The notes beneath the pieces are model-generated. The model had not been told where the DNA came from. It worked only from the letters and a program-made list of their open reading frames with translations, and ran no database searches. Positions 9,380 through 17,777 of a DNA stretch of 64,000 nucleotides are shown piece by piece. The position numbers were made by a program, and so were the translations under genes. Origin of the DNA: an uncultured Parabacteroides sp. (lineage in GTDB: Bacteria > Bacteroidota > Bacteroidia > Bacteroidales > Tannerellaceae); NCBI RefSeq assembly GCF_947855115.1, contig NZ_CANTZW010000014.1, positions 47,495 through 111,494 of the forward strand, written 5' to 3'. Each line of letters starts with the position of its first letter. Positions within the stretch are counted from its first letter, which is position 1.

Positions 9380-10100
9380 ACATTTGTAATGATTTTAATA
9401 TTAGTACTAATTGATTTAAACGTATTTCGGTACTAAACCTAACCAGGGAATGTTGTCGCATTTTCTAGTCTATTTCCCTACTAGATATGGCTCATGATGG
9501 TTCTTGTTTCATAGGCTCTTCTTTTTAAGGTTAACAACTTCTATCTATTTTTATATAGTTTGTTAATGATTCGTTGACATAGCTGAAAACTGCGTTTAGA
9601 AAGTTTTATATATAGTTTAGTGAACTAAAAATATTTGATCATCTGATTTATAACAGATATACGCAATACTCGTGATTTTTTTCGATATATGCAAGTCTGT
9701 AGTAAATATTTTAGTTAATGAATTATTGCTTTTCTATTAAAATATTTTAATTCCTTATTGTTTTAACGTTATTTTGTGTGCGAAAATGTGAAAGTACCGC
9801 TACGGTGTTTCTTTAAATCTGAAGTTATTAATGACTTGGATCTCTTTTAAGAAATGTAGTGCAGTTTTATAACCCATTGATATGATACGGAGGAGGCTAT
9901 GATGTAAGATCATCGGTTATATCTTATTTAGATATTTAGACCTCTATAACAAATAGGAGATGGAGATAAATCGCTTCTATTTTTATATATATTATATCAT
10001 TTATTCAAAAAACAGAATAAATAATTTCTATGTTTATAAACATATATAATAAATATATCCATTTACTGAGGCTTAATAAATGATATAAATATAAAAATAC
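9380..10100. other. AT-rich intergenic region between divergent susC and the capsule remnant
   Basis: About 720 bp with no convincing coding sequence on either strand. It must contain the promoter for the minus-strand SusC operon, but no clean TTTG/TAnnTTTG pair was seen there. The right part is very AT-rich and includes a perfect 16-bp palindrome at 10029-10044 (TATGTTTATAAACATA), a possible operator near the upxY promoter. No inverted repeats that would mark an invertible promoter were recognised. Confidence 0.6.
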
Positions 10101-10129
10101 TTGTTTCTAATTATTTTTTGCTACATTTG
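10101..10129 (+). promoter_or_regulatory. Promoter of the upxY transcript
   Basis: A Bacteroidota sigma-ABfr-type promoter: TTG at 10101-10103, an 18-bp spacer, then TACATTTG at 10122-10129, a perfect TAnnTTTG. Transcription would start near 10136, giving a leader of roughly 155 bases before upxY. Confidence 0.65.
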
Positions 10130-10237
10130 CGGCGTGAAATAGGCGTTACCTATCGGGTAGCGTTGAATTACACAAGAGAGAAAATAAAATATGATTTTTA
10201 TATCATTGGTGTTAAGTGCCTGTTTTATAGATTTATA

Positions 10238-10261
10238 TAGCCAATTTGGAGTAATTGGCTA
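10238..10261 (+). promoter_or_regulatory. Leader hairpin just upstream of upxY
   Basis: TAGCCAATT (10238-10246) and AATTGGCTA (10253-10261) are perfect inverted repeats around a 6-base loop, ending 31 bases before the upxY ATG. There is no T-run after it, so it is not a terminator. A role in UpxY-dependent elongation control or mRNA stability is conjecture. Confidence 0.45.
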
Positions 10262-10292
10262 GTAGGTATGGAGTGTATTGAACCTTAATTTT

Positions 10293-10853
10293 ATGGAAAA
10301 AAAGGCACCTTTGAAAATGAGCTTTTGGTTTGTCGCACGTACGATAGCTCATGCGGAACTGAATATGCGGAAATACTTTGAGGACCATAATATAGAGTGT
10401 TTCGTTCCGACTAAAATAGAGATGCTTAAACGAAAAGGTGAAATAAGAGAGGTGGAAGTGCCCATTATCCATAATCTCATATTCTTCAAAGCTGATTATT
10501 TATTGGCGAACAATGTTTTTAACTTGAATTCCCAGAAACTTTATCGAATCCGTGATAAGAAAGGATTATTGTACGTGCCGGAGCAGCAAATGACCCCATT
10601 TATGCGTTTTATCCAAGAAAACTACAAAAAGGTGAAAATCTTAGATTCTTGTTATGTGGTCGGTGATAAAATGATGATCAAGAAAGGTCCATTCGCCGGT
10701 ATGATCGGAAAAGTCATTTTGATCGACAATAAGAATTATTTTACCGTCAGTCTTGACGGATTGCTAGTTGCCGCCGTAAAATTTCCCAAAAGCTATCTGG
10801 TGAAAGTAGAGGATGCGGAAAAGAAAAATTCTACCAAAAACTATAACTTCTAA
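10293..10853 (+). CDS. UpxY-family transcription antiterminator (NusG paralogue)
   Basis: A 186-residue NusG-like protein of the UpxY type, which in Bacteroides prevents premature termination in the leader of its own capsule operon. An N-terminal NGN domain starts at SFWFVARTIAHAELNMRKYF. A KOW-like C-terminal segment is visible at VGDKMMIKKGPFAGMIGKV. The ATG at 10293 (MEKKAPLK) is preferred over an in-frame TTG at 10278, because family members begin shortly before the WFVART strand. The gene has its own promoter and leader and is intact, but the downstream genes it should serve are broken, and no upxZ-like gene follows. Its AT-rich composition differs from the housekeeping genes on its right, consistent with a transferred capsule locus. 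It may now be an orphan, or could act in trans. Confidence 0.9.
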   Translation: MEKKAPLKMSFWFVARTIAHAELNMRKYFEDHNIECFVPTKIEMLKRKGEIREVEVPIIHNLIFFKADYLLANNVFNLNSQKLYRIRDKKGLLYVPEQQMTPFMRFIQENYKKVKILDSCYVVGDKMMIKKGPFAGMIGKVILIDNKNYFTVSLDGLLVAAVKFPKSYLVKVEDAEKKNSTKNYNF

Positions 10854-10947
10854 TTTACGATAATCAAATCTCAATTAATAAAGGTGATTCTTGTCCGGCA
10901 CCAGCCTATTTAGTTATCCGGAAAGAATTAAGATTGGAAAGATAAAG

Positions 10948-11070
10948 GCGACCGATATCGATCAAGTGGCCAGCTATCTCTAGTAGCGAGGAGCCCCCTT
11001 TTTCTTTAACCGATAGACTAAACCCTTGCTTTAGCTTATACCACTCCTGCCTCTTGGAAGGTTCGGTCGC
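10948..11070 (+). ncRNA. Candidate structured RNA between upxY and the capD remnant
   Basis: GCGACCGA at 10948-10955 pairs perfectly with TCGGTCGC at 11063-11070, closing a 123-base region with an internal GCTA/TAGC hairpin (around 10973-10987) and a GC-rich stretch. It lies in the upxY transcript ahead of the polysaccharide genes, in a 261-bp gap with no open frame. No known RNA family is recognised. This is based on base pairing alone and could be chance. Confidence 0.35.
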
Positions 11071-11114
11071 TTAGTTTTTATGTTCTGATAAATAAGAATA
11101 AACAAATACATAAA

Positions 11115-11912
11115 ATGAATGTGAGTTATGGTAGATGGCGTTTGGCCTTAGCCCGTCTGGTAAATTTACGGTATGTCAATCGTTGGATTATTTTTGGAGC
11201 GGATCTTTTCGTATCTCTATGTGTATCATTGATAGGTGTACTTGGATTGTTGTCTATTCTGCATGTGCGTATAGGAGAGGCTAATGTCCTGAAAGTAGGT
11301 ATAGCCTCATTCGTAGCCAGTGTCCTTTCTTTTTTAGCGTTCAAAGTCTATCACGGGGTCATTCGTCATTCCACTTTACGAGGGTTATGGAGGATTGGAG
11401 GTGTCGCTATTTCCAAATCTATCCTTATGTTCCTGATTCTTGTAATGTTGAGAGCGAATTTCAGTCCTTCTGTATATTGGGTGTGGGGAATTACGGATTG
11501 TACGCTGACGATTGTGATGTTGATTACTTTGCGTGTATTCGTGATTAATGTTTATAATAGTGTCTTGTCTCAACTAGGGAAAAAACATAAACGGGTATTG
11601 GTGTTTGGCACAGAAGAGGAAAGCGTAATGATCGCAACCTCGGCAAACCGTCATGTATTTATGCAAAATTAATAGTATAGTGGGCTTTATAATGTTCGGA
11701 GGTTCCAAGAAAAGCCTTCGAATAGCCGAGCTGCCCGTTTATCAGATAGAAAACCTGGAGGACTTATATCGCTTGATTCCACGCAACAATTTGGATGGAA
11801 TTCTCTTTCCCAATATAAAGGCGGCCCAATATGAACGTGATCGTTTGGTACGTTATTGTGAGCAGGCTTCCCTAAAAACATTAGTGGTTCCGGAGATGGA
11901 GGAACTTCATAA
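11115..11912 (+). pseudogene. Frameshifted, 3'-truncated capD/PglF-like nucleotide-sugar epimerase gene
   Basis: The first 185 codons encode the N-terminal membrane domain of a CapD/FlaA1-type polysaccharide biosynthesis protein: several hydrophobic helices between about residues 20 and 145, then the first Rossmann strand KHKRVLVFGTEEE. That frame stops at 11672. The protein continues in the +1 frame from about 11653 (INSIVGFIMFGGSKKSLRIAEL, shown here only to mark the frame change as INSIVGF...RIAEL) to VVPEMEEL near 11905, so one base was gained or lost between 11653 and 11672. The catalytic short-chain-dehydrogenase half with its TGxxGxxG motif is missing altogether; sequence switches directly into a DegT aminotransferase tail. 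Intact relatives are over 600 residues. It cannot make a functional enzyme. Confidence 0.8.
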
Positions 11913-12113
11913 TGGAAGCATGAAACGCTCTATCTACATTATAAACCTTTACCCATGATGACGGCCTATAAAAATTTAGGTTTTGATATCGTAGATTATC
12001 CAAATGCTTATAACCAATACCATAACGAGATTACTCTTCCTTTACATACCCAACTTTCTGATGAGGATATTGAGTATGTAATCTCTAATTTTATTGATAT
12101 AATCTCTGAATAA
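11913..12113 (+). pseudogene. C-terminal remnant of a DegT/DnrJ/EryC1-family aminotransferase
   Basis: In the frame starting at 11913 the translation runs about 66 codons to a TAA at 12111-12113. It contains LHYKPLPMMTAYKNLGF, then DYPNAYNQYHNEITLPLH and SDEDIEYVISNF. This is the recognisable tail of PLP-dependent sugar aminotransferases of the DegT family, where a PNA...EITLPL segment precedes the last helix. The PLP-binding lysine domain, some 300 residues, is absent. An in-frame stop at 11910 marks the join to the capD fragment. CapD-like dehydratases and DegT aminotransferases are often adjacent in capsule loci, so one deletion removing the 3' end of capD and the 5' end of degT explains the structure. 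Confidence 0.75.
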
Positions 12114-12309
12114 AATAATCCAATAATTGATACTATATACCGAATGTATCCTTGATAATCCGTATAAAATAATCAAATATAATATGTCTGGTTATTTTGT
12201 AAATACATGAAGTGTGAAGATTGTGTTTACATAAATATAAGATAATAATTTAAAAATATCTACCACATTTACCATTATTGCTGAAGCTCTTTAATAGTTA
12301 ATTGTTTAT

Positions 12310-12353
12310 CTTATGGTGATAGATAGGAAAGTATCTGTCACCATAAGTTTTTT
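12310..12353 (+). terminator. Strong intrinsic terminator after the capsule remnant
   Basis: CTTATGGTGA (12310-12319) pairs with TCACCATAAG (12338-12347), with further pairing inside, followed by six T residues. It would end the upxY transcript. The rest of the 475-bp gap 12114-12588 holds no recognisable gene. Confidence 0.85.
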
Positions 12354-12573
12354 ATTCATTACCATTTACAACTTTCCTACCGCTAGATATAACCTTCCTC
12401 TATCCATCTTCATCGGCTGTGTTATCGCCTGTCTTTCTCCTCGATATAAATAAAACAGCGGTTATCGTCAATATTTCCCAATTGTCTTTATAAAATCAAT
12501 TACTTACGCAAACTTAGGGAGTGCCTAATAATTTATTTTCAGATAAAAATAATATGAATCGAAAAGTATATGA

Positions 12574-12581
12574 TATCTTTG
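12574..12581 (+). promoter_or_regulatory. -7 element (TATCTTTG) directly before the DUF3810 gene
   Basis: A perfect TAnnTTTG ends only 7 bases before the ATG at 12589. Transcription starting 6-7 bases downstream would give an mRNA with almost no leader. The upstream -33 element is weak. Confidence 0.5.
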
Positions 12582-12588
12582 CCTTCCT

Positions 12589-13638
12589 ATGATAAGGCTT
12601 GAATTTTTAAAAAAGATACGTGTTCGTTGGATTATATTAGTGATCCTTCTTGTCTTGGTATGGATCGTGATGGGAAATCCCAAAATGGGCGAATGGTATT
12701 CCTGCTCGATTTATCCATGGGTATCGGGTGTGCTGTCTCGTTTCTCCTGCTTGTTTCCTTTTTCCGTGGGAGACTGTTTTATTTATGGTAGCATCGCTGG
12801 GTTATTAGGGTATCTGTCGTATGCGATTATAAGGAGACGGAAGGTCGGGAGGACGTTAAGGCATATCGTAGAGTTTTTGGCGTGGGTGTATGTCTGGTTC
12901 TATATCGCTTGGGGATTGAATTATTTCCGGGAAGACTTTTTTACTCGTACGCAAACCCCTTATGTCTCTTTTTCCTCTGAACGTTTCCAATCTTTCTTGG
13001 AAGTTTATACGGACTCCTTGAATGCATCATGGGTTCCGATAGAAAAGATCGACCGGGAGGTAGTGAAAGAGGCTGTGCTGGAAGGGTATCGGGAATTACC
13101 GGCTCGTTTTGGCCTTACTGTTCCTGGAACGTATCTTCATCCTAAGACGATGTTGTTCTCCCGGTTGATGAGCGGAGTAGGGGTGATGGGATATATGGGA
13201 CCGTTTTTTGCGGAGTTCAATCTGAATGGCCAGCTCTTGCCTGTACAATATCCCGCCACCTATGCCCATGAGATGGCTCATGTGCTTAGTATATCCAATG
13301 AGGCGGAGGCGAATCTATACAGCTATTTAATATGTACGGGTTCTTCCGTGCCAGAGATCCGGTTCTCGGGTTACTTTTCTTTGCTGCCTTATGTGTTGAG
13401 CAATGCGTATGTGGCTTTGGATAAGGATTCTTTTGAGGCTTGGAAAAAAAGATTACGCCCCGAGATCAAGGATTTGTATAACGAGAAAGTCGCCTATTGG
13501 CAATCCTTATATAGCCCGTTGATCGGTGAGGCGCAAGATGTAGTCTATAATCTTTTTCTGAAAGGGAATAAAATTTCTACCGGAACAGCGAATTATTCGG
13601 AGGTGATCGCTTTATTGATCGCCTTGGATGGAAAATGA
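12589..13638 (+). CDS. DUF3810 membrane protein with HExxH zinc-peptidase motif
   Basis: A 349-residue inner-membrane protein of the DUF3810 family. Hydrophobic segments lie at about residues 13-30, 55-80 and 92-110. The rest is soluble and carries HEMAH at 227-231 followed by NEAEAN at 237-242. This is an HExxH...E arrangement typical of zinc metallopeptidases, so a membrane-anchored protease is likely, although family substrates are unknown to me. The start at 12589 is the only in-frame ATG before the first helix. A -7 promoter element ends 7 bases upstream, suggesting a near-leaderless message. It stands alone between the capsule remnant and ileS on the same strand. Confidence 0.85.
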   Translation: MIRLEFLKKIRVRWIILVILLVLVWIVMGNPKMGEWYSCSIYPWVSGVLSRFSCLFPFSVGDCFIYGSIAGLLGYLSYAIIRRRKVGRTLRHIVEFLAWVYVWFYIAWGLNYFREDFFTRTQTPYVSFSSERFQSFLEVYTDSLNASWVPIEKIDREVVKEAVLEGYRELPARFGLTVPGTYLHPKTMLFSRLMSGVGVMGYMGPFFAEFNLNGQLLPVQYPATYAHEMAHVLSISNEAEANLYSYLICTGSSVPEIRFSGYFSLLPYVLSNAYVALDKDSFEAWKKRLRPEIKDLYNEKVAYWQSLYSPLIGEAQDVVYNLFLKGNKISTGTANYSEVIALLIALDGK

Positions 13639-13737
13639 CTTGCTCTTTATTTAACCTCTTCCGGATAAGGTGGTCTGGCTTGGTAATTATTCGATTGGGT
13701 ACCTTCATCACCTGCTTCCTTTAATGAAAATTCCATA

Positions 13738-13768
13738 TTGTCTAATTCGAAAGAAATCACTAACTTTG
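13738..13768 (+). promoter_or_regulatory. Promoter of ileS
   Basis: TTG at 13738-13740, a 20-bp spacer, then TAACTTTG at 13761-13768. This fits the Bacteroidota consensus and leaves a leader of about 30 bases before the ATG at 13806. Confidence 0.7.
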
Positions 13769-13805
13769 CGGCAATTTTTTAGAAGCAAGATAAATACATC
13801 GCGAT

Positions 13806-16800
13806 ATGAGTAAGAAATTTACCGAATATTCTAGGTTTGACTTGTCGAACGTAAATAAAGAGGTGCTGAAGAAATGGAAGGATGGAGACATCTTCCATAA
13901 GAGTCTTGAAACAAGAAAGGGACATCCTTCGTTCGTATTTTACGAGGGGCCTCCTTCCGCAAACGGTATGCCGGGTATTCACCATGTTATCGCTCGTTCG
14001 ATTAAGGATATTTTCTGCCGCTATAAAACCATGAAGGGCTTCTTGGTGAATCGTAAGGCAGGTTGGGATACGCATGGCTTGCCTGTTGAGCTGGGCGTGG
14101 AAAAGGCTTTGGGTATCACGAAGGAAGATATCGGTAAGAAGATTTCTGTCGCTGAGTATAACGCGGCTTGCCGTAAAGACGTGATGAAATTTACGAAGGA
14201 GTGGGAGGACTTGACGCAGAAGATGGGTTATTGGGTGGATATGGAAAATCCGTATATCACGTATGATAACCGTTATATCGAGACGTTGTGGTATTTGCTG
14301 AAAGAACTTTATAAGAAGGGACTTTTATATAAAGGGTATACGATCCAGCCATATTCTCCTGCTGCTGGTACGGGATTGAGTACGCACGAGTTGAACCAGC
14401 CGGGGTGTTACCGTGACGTGAAGGATACGACTTGTACGGCGCAGTTCTTGATCTTGGATCCGAAACCGGAGATGGCTGAATTTGGTGATCCTTTTTTCTT
14501 GGCCTGGACGACAACTCCTTGGACATTGCCTTCGAACACGGCGCTTTGCGTTGGGCCTAATTTTACGTATGTAGCCGTGCAGACTTATAATCCGTACACC
14601 GGTATGCCTATGACGGCGGTGTTGGCGAAAGACTTGCTGAATGTTTATTTTAATCCGAAAGCCGCTGAGCTGAACTTGTCGGATTATAAGGTCGGTGATA
14701 AGTTGATCCCGTTCCGTGTCGTGGGTGAATGGAAAGGGCCGGAATTGGCGGGTATGCACTATGAGCAATTAATTCCTTGGGTGAATCCGGGACAGAATGC
14801 TTTCCGTGTGATCACGGGCGATTATGTGACCGTGGAGGATGGTACGGGTATCGTGCATATCGCTCCGACATTCGGTGCGGATGATGATCGCGTGGCGAAA
14901 GCTAGTGGTATTCCTCCTTTGATGATGATCGATAAGGACGGTAATCAGCGTCCGATGGTAGACATGACGGGTAAGTTCTATAAATTGGAAGACTTGGATC
15001 CTGTGTTTGTACAGGATCGGATGAATGCTTCTGATTATGATCCGTGGCAAGGTAAGTTCGTGAAGAATGCTTACGATGACACGAAGACTGATAAAGACGA
15101 GACGTTAGATATTGAGATCTGTATGATGCTAAAGGCACAGAACCGGGTCTTCAAGATCGAGAAGCATGTCCACAATTACCCGCATTGCTGGCGAACTGAT
15201 AAACCGGTATTGTATTATCCGTTGGATAGCTGGTTTATCCGTACGACCGCTTGCCGCGATCGTATGATCGAATTGAACAATACGATCAACTGGAAACCGC
15301 AAAGTACGGGTACGGGACGTTTTGGCAAATGGTTGGAGAATTTGCAAGACTGGAATTTGAGCCGTAGCCGTTACTGGGGAACTCCGTTACCTATTTGGCG
15401 AACGGAAGATGGTAATGAGGAGAAATGCGTTGGTTCTGTGGCTGAATTGTTTGATGAGATTGAGAAATCCGTGAAGGCTGGTTTTATGGAGTCTAATCCA
15501 TATAAAGATTTTGTTCCGGGAGATTATACGAAGGAGAATTATGAGAAGATTGATTTGCATCGTCCGTATGTGGATGATATCATCTTGGTCTCCAATTCCG
15601 GTAAGCCGATGAAGCGTGAGACGGATTTGATTGATGTATGGTTTGATTCAGGCGCTATGCCTTATGCGCAGATCCATTATCCATTCGAGAACTTGAAGGA
15701 GTTCGATAATCGCCAGATCTATCCGGCTGATTTTATCGCTGAGGGTGTTGATCAGACGCGTGGTTGGTTCTTTACGTTGCATGCGCTGGGTACCATGATT
15801 TTTGATAGCGTGGCTTACAAGGCTGTCGTATCTAACGGTTTGGTATTGGATAAGAATGGAAATAAAATGTCCAAACGTTTAGGTAACGCTGTTGATCCAT
15901 TCTCTACGATCGAGAAGTATGGCTCGGATCCGTTGCGTTGGTATATGATAACGAATGCCTCTCCTTGGGATAATATTAAGTTTGATATTGATGGTATCGA
16001 GGAAGTCCGTCGTAAGTTCTTCGGTACATTATATAATACGTATTCATTTTTCGCTTTGTATGCGAACGTGGATGGTTTCGATTACTCCGATCCGGATGTG
16101 GAATGGAACAAGCGCCCGGAGATCGACCGCTGGATCCTCTCTCTGTTGAATAGCTTGGTGAAGGATGTGGATGGTTATTTGGAGGCTTACGAACCGACTC
16201 GTGCGGGACGTGCTATCTCTGATTTCGTAAATGATAACTTGAGTAACTGGTATGTACGTTTGAATCGCCGTCGTTTCTGGGGCGGTGGCATGACGGAAGA
16301 TAAATTATCTGCTTACCAGACTTTATATACTTGCTTGGAGACGGTGGCTAAGCTGATGGCTCCGATCGCTCCGTTCTATGCGGATCAATTGTTCTTGGAC
16401 TTAATTGCCGTTACAGGACGTGAGAATGTTGAGTCTGTACATTTGTCTGACTTCCCGGTTTGCGATGAGTCTAAGATTGATAAGAATCTGGAGGAGCGCA
16501 TGCGAATGGCGCAGGATATTTCGTCTATGGTATTGGCTCTTCGCCGTAAGGTGAATATCAAGGTTCGCCAACCGTTGCATACGGTGATGATTCCGGTTGT
16601 AGATACTCATCAACAAGAGAGTATCGAGGCTGTGAAAAACTTGATATTGAATGAGGTGAACGTGAAAGAGCTGAAGTTCGTAGATAATACGGCTGGTATC
16701 TTGGTGAAGAAGATCAAGCCGGATTTTAAGAAACTAGGCCCGCGTTACGGAAAGATCATGAAAGCCTTGGCTGCCACGATTCAGACAATGAGTCAAGAAG

Positions 16801-17228
16801 ATATCAACGCTTTCGAGAAAGTCGGGACGTTTACCTTGATGGTAGATGGGCAAGAGGCGGTTTTGGAGCGCACGGATGTAGAGATCATCTCCGAGGATAT
16901 CCCCGGTTGGCTGGTTGCGAACGAGGGGCGTTTAACGGTAGCATTGGATATTACCGTAACCGAGGATTTGCGTAAAGAAGGTTTGGCCCGTGAACTGGTG
17001 AACCGTATCCAGAACTTACGTAAGAGCAGTGGTTTTGATATAACGGATAAGATTCATATATCTATTCTTTCCAGCGAGGAAATGGATGAGGCAATCAATG
17101 ATTATAAGGATTATATCGCAAACCAAGTACTGGCAGAATCTATCGAAATAATGGATAATGCGATCAGCGACGCTACGGAACTTGATTTCGAGGACTTCAA
17201 GTTGCCTGTAAAGATCGAGAAAGCTTAA
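13806..17228 (+). CDS. ileS: Isoleucyl-tRNA synthetase with altered HIGH motif
   Basis: A 1,140-residue class I aminoacyl-tRNA synthetase that charges tRNA-Ile with isoleucine. The KMSKS loop is KMSKR at residues 687-691. The first signature motif reads GIHH at 57-60 (PSANGMPGIHHV), where most enzymes have H-x-G-H; the first and third residues appear exchanged. The editing domain lies between (TTPWTLPSNTALCVG near residue 240), and the C-terminal anticodon-binding region follows. Length and the PPSANGMPG context fit the longer eukaryote/archaea-like IleRS2 type. From memory, the GxHH form of IleRS2 has been linked to very high mupirocin resistance. The gene is probably monocistronic, with a good promoter 38 bases upstream. 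Confidence 0.96.
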   Translation: MSKKFTEYSRFDLSNVNKEVLKKWKDGDIFHKSLETRKGHPSFVFYEGPPSANGMPGIHHVIARSIKDIFCRYKTMKGFLVNRKAGWDTHGLPVELGVEKALGITKEDIGKKISVAEYNAACRKDVMKFTKEWEDLTQKMGYWVDMENPYITYDNRYIETLWYLLKELYKKGLLYKGYTIQPYSPAAGTGLSTHELNQPGCYRDVKDTTCTAQFLILDPKPEMAEFGDPFFLAWTTTPWTLPSNTALCVGPNFTYVAVQTYNPYTGMPMTAVLAKDLLNVYFNPKAAELNLSDYKVGDKLIPFRVVGEWKGPELAGMHYEQLIPWVNPGQNAFRVITGDYVTVEDGTGIVHIAPTFGADDDRVAKASGIPPLMMIDKDGNQRPMVDMTGKFYKLEDLDPVFVQDRMNASDYDPWQGKFVKNAYDDTKTDKDETLDIEICMMLKAQNRVFKIEKHVHNYPHCWRTDKPVLYYPLDSWFIRTTACRDRMIELNNTINWKPQSTGTGRFGKWLENLQDWNLSRSRYWGTPLPIWRTEDGNEEKCVGSVAELFDEIEKSVKAGFMESNPYKDFVPGDYTKENYEKIDLHRPYVDDIILVSNSGKPMKRETDLIDVWFDSGAMPYAQIHYPFENLKEFDNRQIYPADFIAEGVDQTRGWFFTLHALGTMIFDSVAYKAVVSNGLVLDKNGNKMSKRLGNAVDPFSTIEKYGSDPLRWYMITNASPWDNIKFDIDGIEEVRRKFFGTLYNTYSFFALYANVDGFDYSDPDVEWNKRPEIDRWILSLLNSLVKDVDGYLEAYEPTRAGRAISDFVNDNLSNWYVRLNRRRFWGGGMTEDKLSAYQTLYTCLETVAKLMAPIAPFYADQLFLDLIAVTGRENVESVHLSDFPVCDESKIDKNLEERMRMAQDISSMVLALRRKVNIKVRQPLHTVMIPVVDTHQQESIEAVKNLILNEVNVKELKFVDNTAGILVKKIKPDFKKLGPRYGKIMKALAATIQTMSQEDINAFEKVGTFTLMVDGQEAVLERTDVEIISEDIPGWLVANEGRLTVALDITVTEDLRKEGLARELVNRIQNLRKSSGFDITDKIHISILSSEEMDEAINDYKDYIANQVLAESIEIMDNAISDATELDFEDFKLPVKIEKA

Positions 17229-17291
17229 AAATAGAATAGCATTTCTTACGGAAGAATTAGGAATGAAATATAGGAAAATCGATAATTATAT

Positions 17292-17308
17292 TATCTTTGC
17301 ATGCAAAG
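17292..17308 (+). promoter_or_regulatory. Promoter -7 element overlapped by a 14-bp palindrome, before the DksA-like gene
   Basis: TATCTTTG at 17292-17299 is a -7 element. The perfect palindrome CTTTGCATGCAAAG occupies 17295-17308, overlapping the -7 and the expected start site, where a bound repressor would block transcription. The gene starts at 17397. Confidence 0.5.
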
Positions 17309-17396
17309 AAGAAATAATATGATTTTATATTCATTCTTAATTCTTCTTTTTGATTAATATTTGAACAATTGTTGAACCTAAAATTTTTTTAGAACC

Positions 17397-17777
17397 ATGG
17401 CAGAGAAGACAAGATATTCAGACGCTGAGCTCGAGGAGTTCCGTGCTATTATATTAGAGAAGTTGGAGATAGCTAAGAGGGATTATGAGCTTTTGAGATC
17501 CGGGGTTACGAATTCCGACGGTAATGATGTGGCAGATACGTCTCCTACGTTTAAGGTGCTGGAGGAAGGTGCTTCTACGTTATCAAAGGAAGAGGCGGGC
17601 CGTTTGGCGCAACGCCAGATGAAATTTATCCAGAATTTACAGGCTGCTTTGATCCGTATAGAGAATAAGACTTATGGTATTTGCAGGGAGACTGGTAAAT
17701 TAATCCCGAAAGAAAGGTTACGTGCCGTGCCTCATGCGACTTTAAGTATTGAAGCAAAACAAGGAGGTGCAAAGTAA
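17397..17777 (+). CDS. TraR/DksA-family protein with degenerate zinc finger
   Basis: A 126-residue DksA/TraR-type protein expected to bind RNA polymerase through its secondary channel. Residues 8-90 form the coiled-coil-rich N-terminal half. The C-terminal part matches the zinc-finger region (YGICRETGKLIPKERLRAVPHATLSIEAK, given as YGICRETG...SIEAK), but of the four usual cysteines only Cys96 remains; the others are Thr, Ser and Ala positions. Zinc binding is therefore unlikely, a condition I believe is common in Bacteroidota homologues. Its stop codon directly abuts the lspA start, so it heads the operon DksA-like, lspA, DUF4296. A palindrome over its promoter suggests regulation. Confidence 0.85.
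   Translation: MAEKTRYSDAELEEFRAIILEKLEIAKRDYELLRSGVTNSDGNDVADTSPTFKVLEEGASTLSKEEAGRLAQRQMKFIQNLQAALIRIENKTYGICRETGKLIPKERLRAVPHATLSIEAKQGGAK

Noticed and set aside
9380..10292. Invertible promoter upstream of upxY
   Set aside because: Bacteroides capsule promoters are often flanked by inverted repeats, but none were found around 10101-10129 and no recombinase gene is adjacent.
10233..10472. Open frame antisense to upxY
   Set aside because: Shadow of upxY with no recognisable domain and no promoter.
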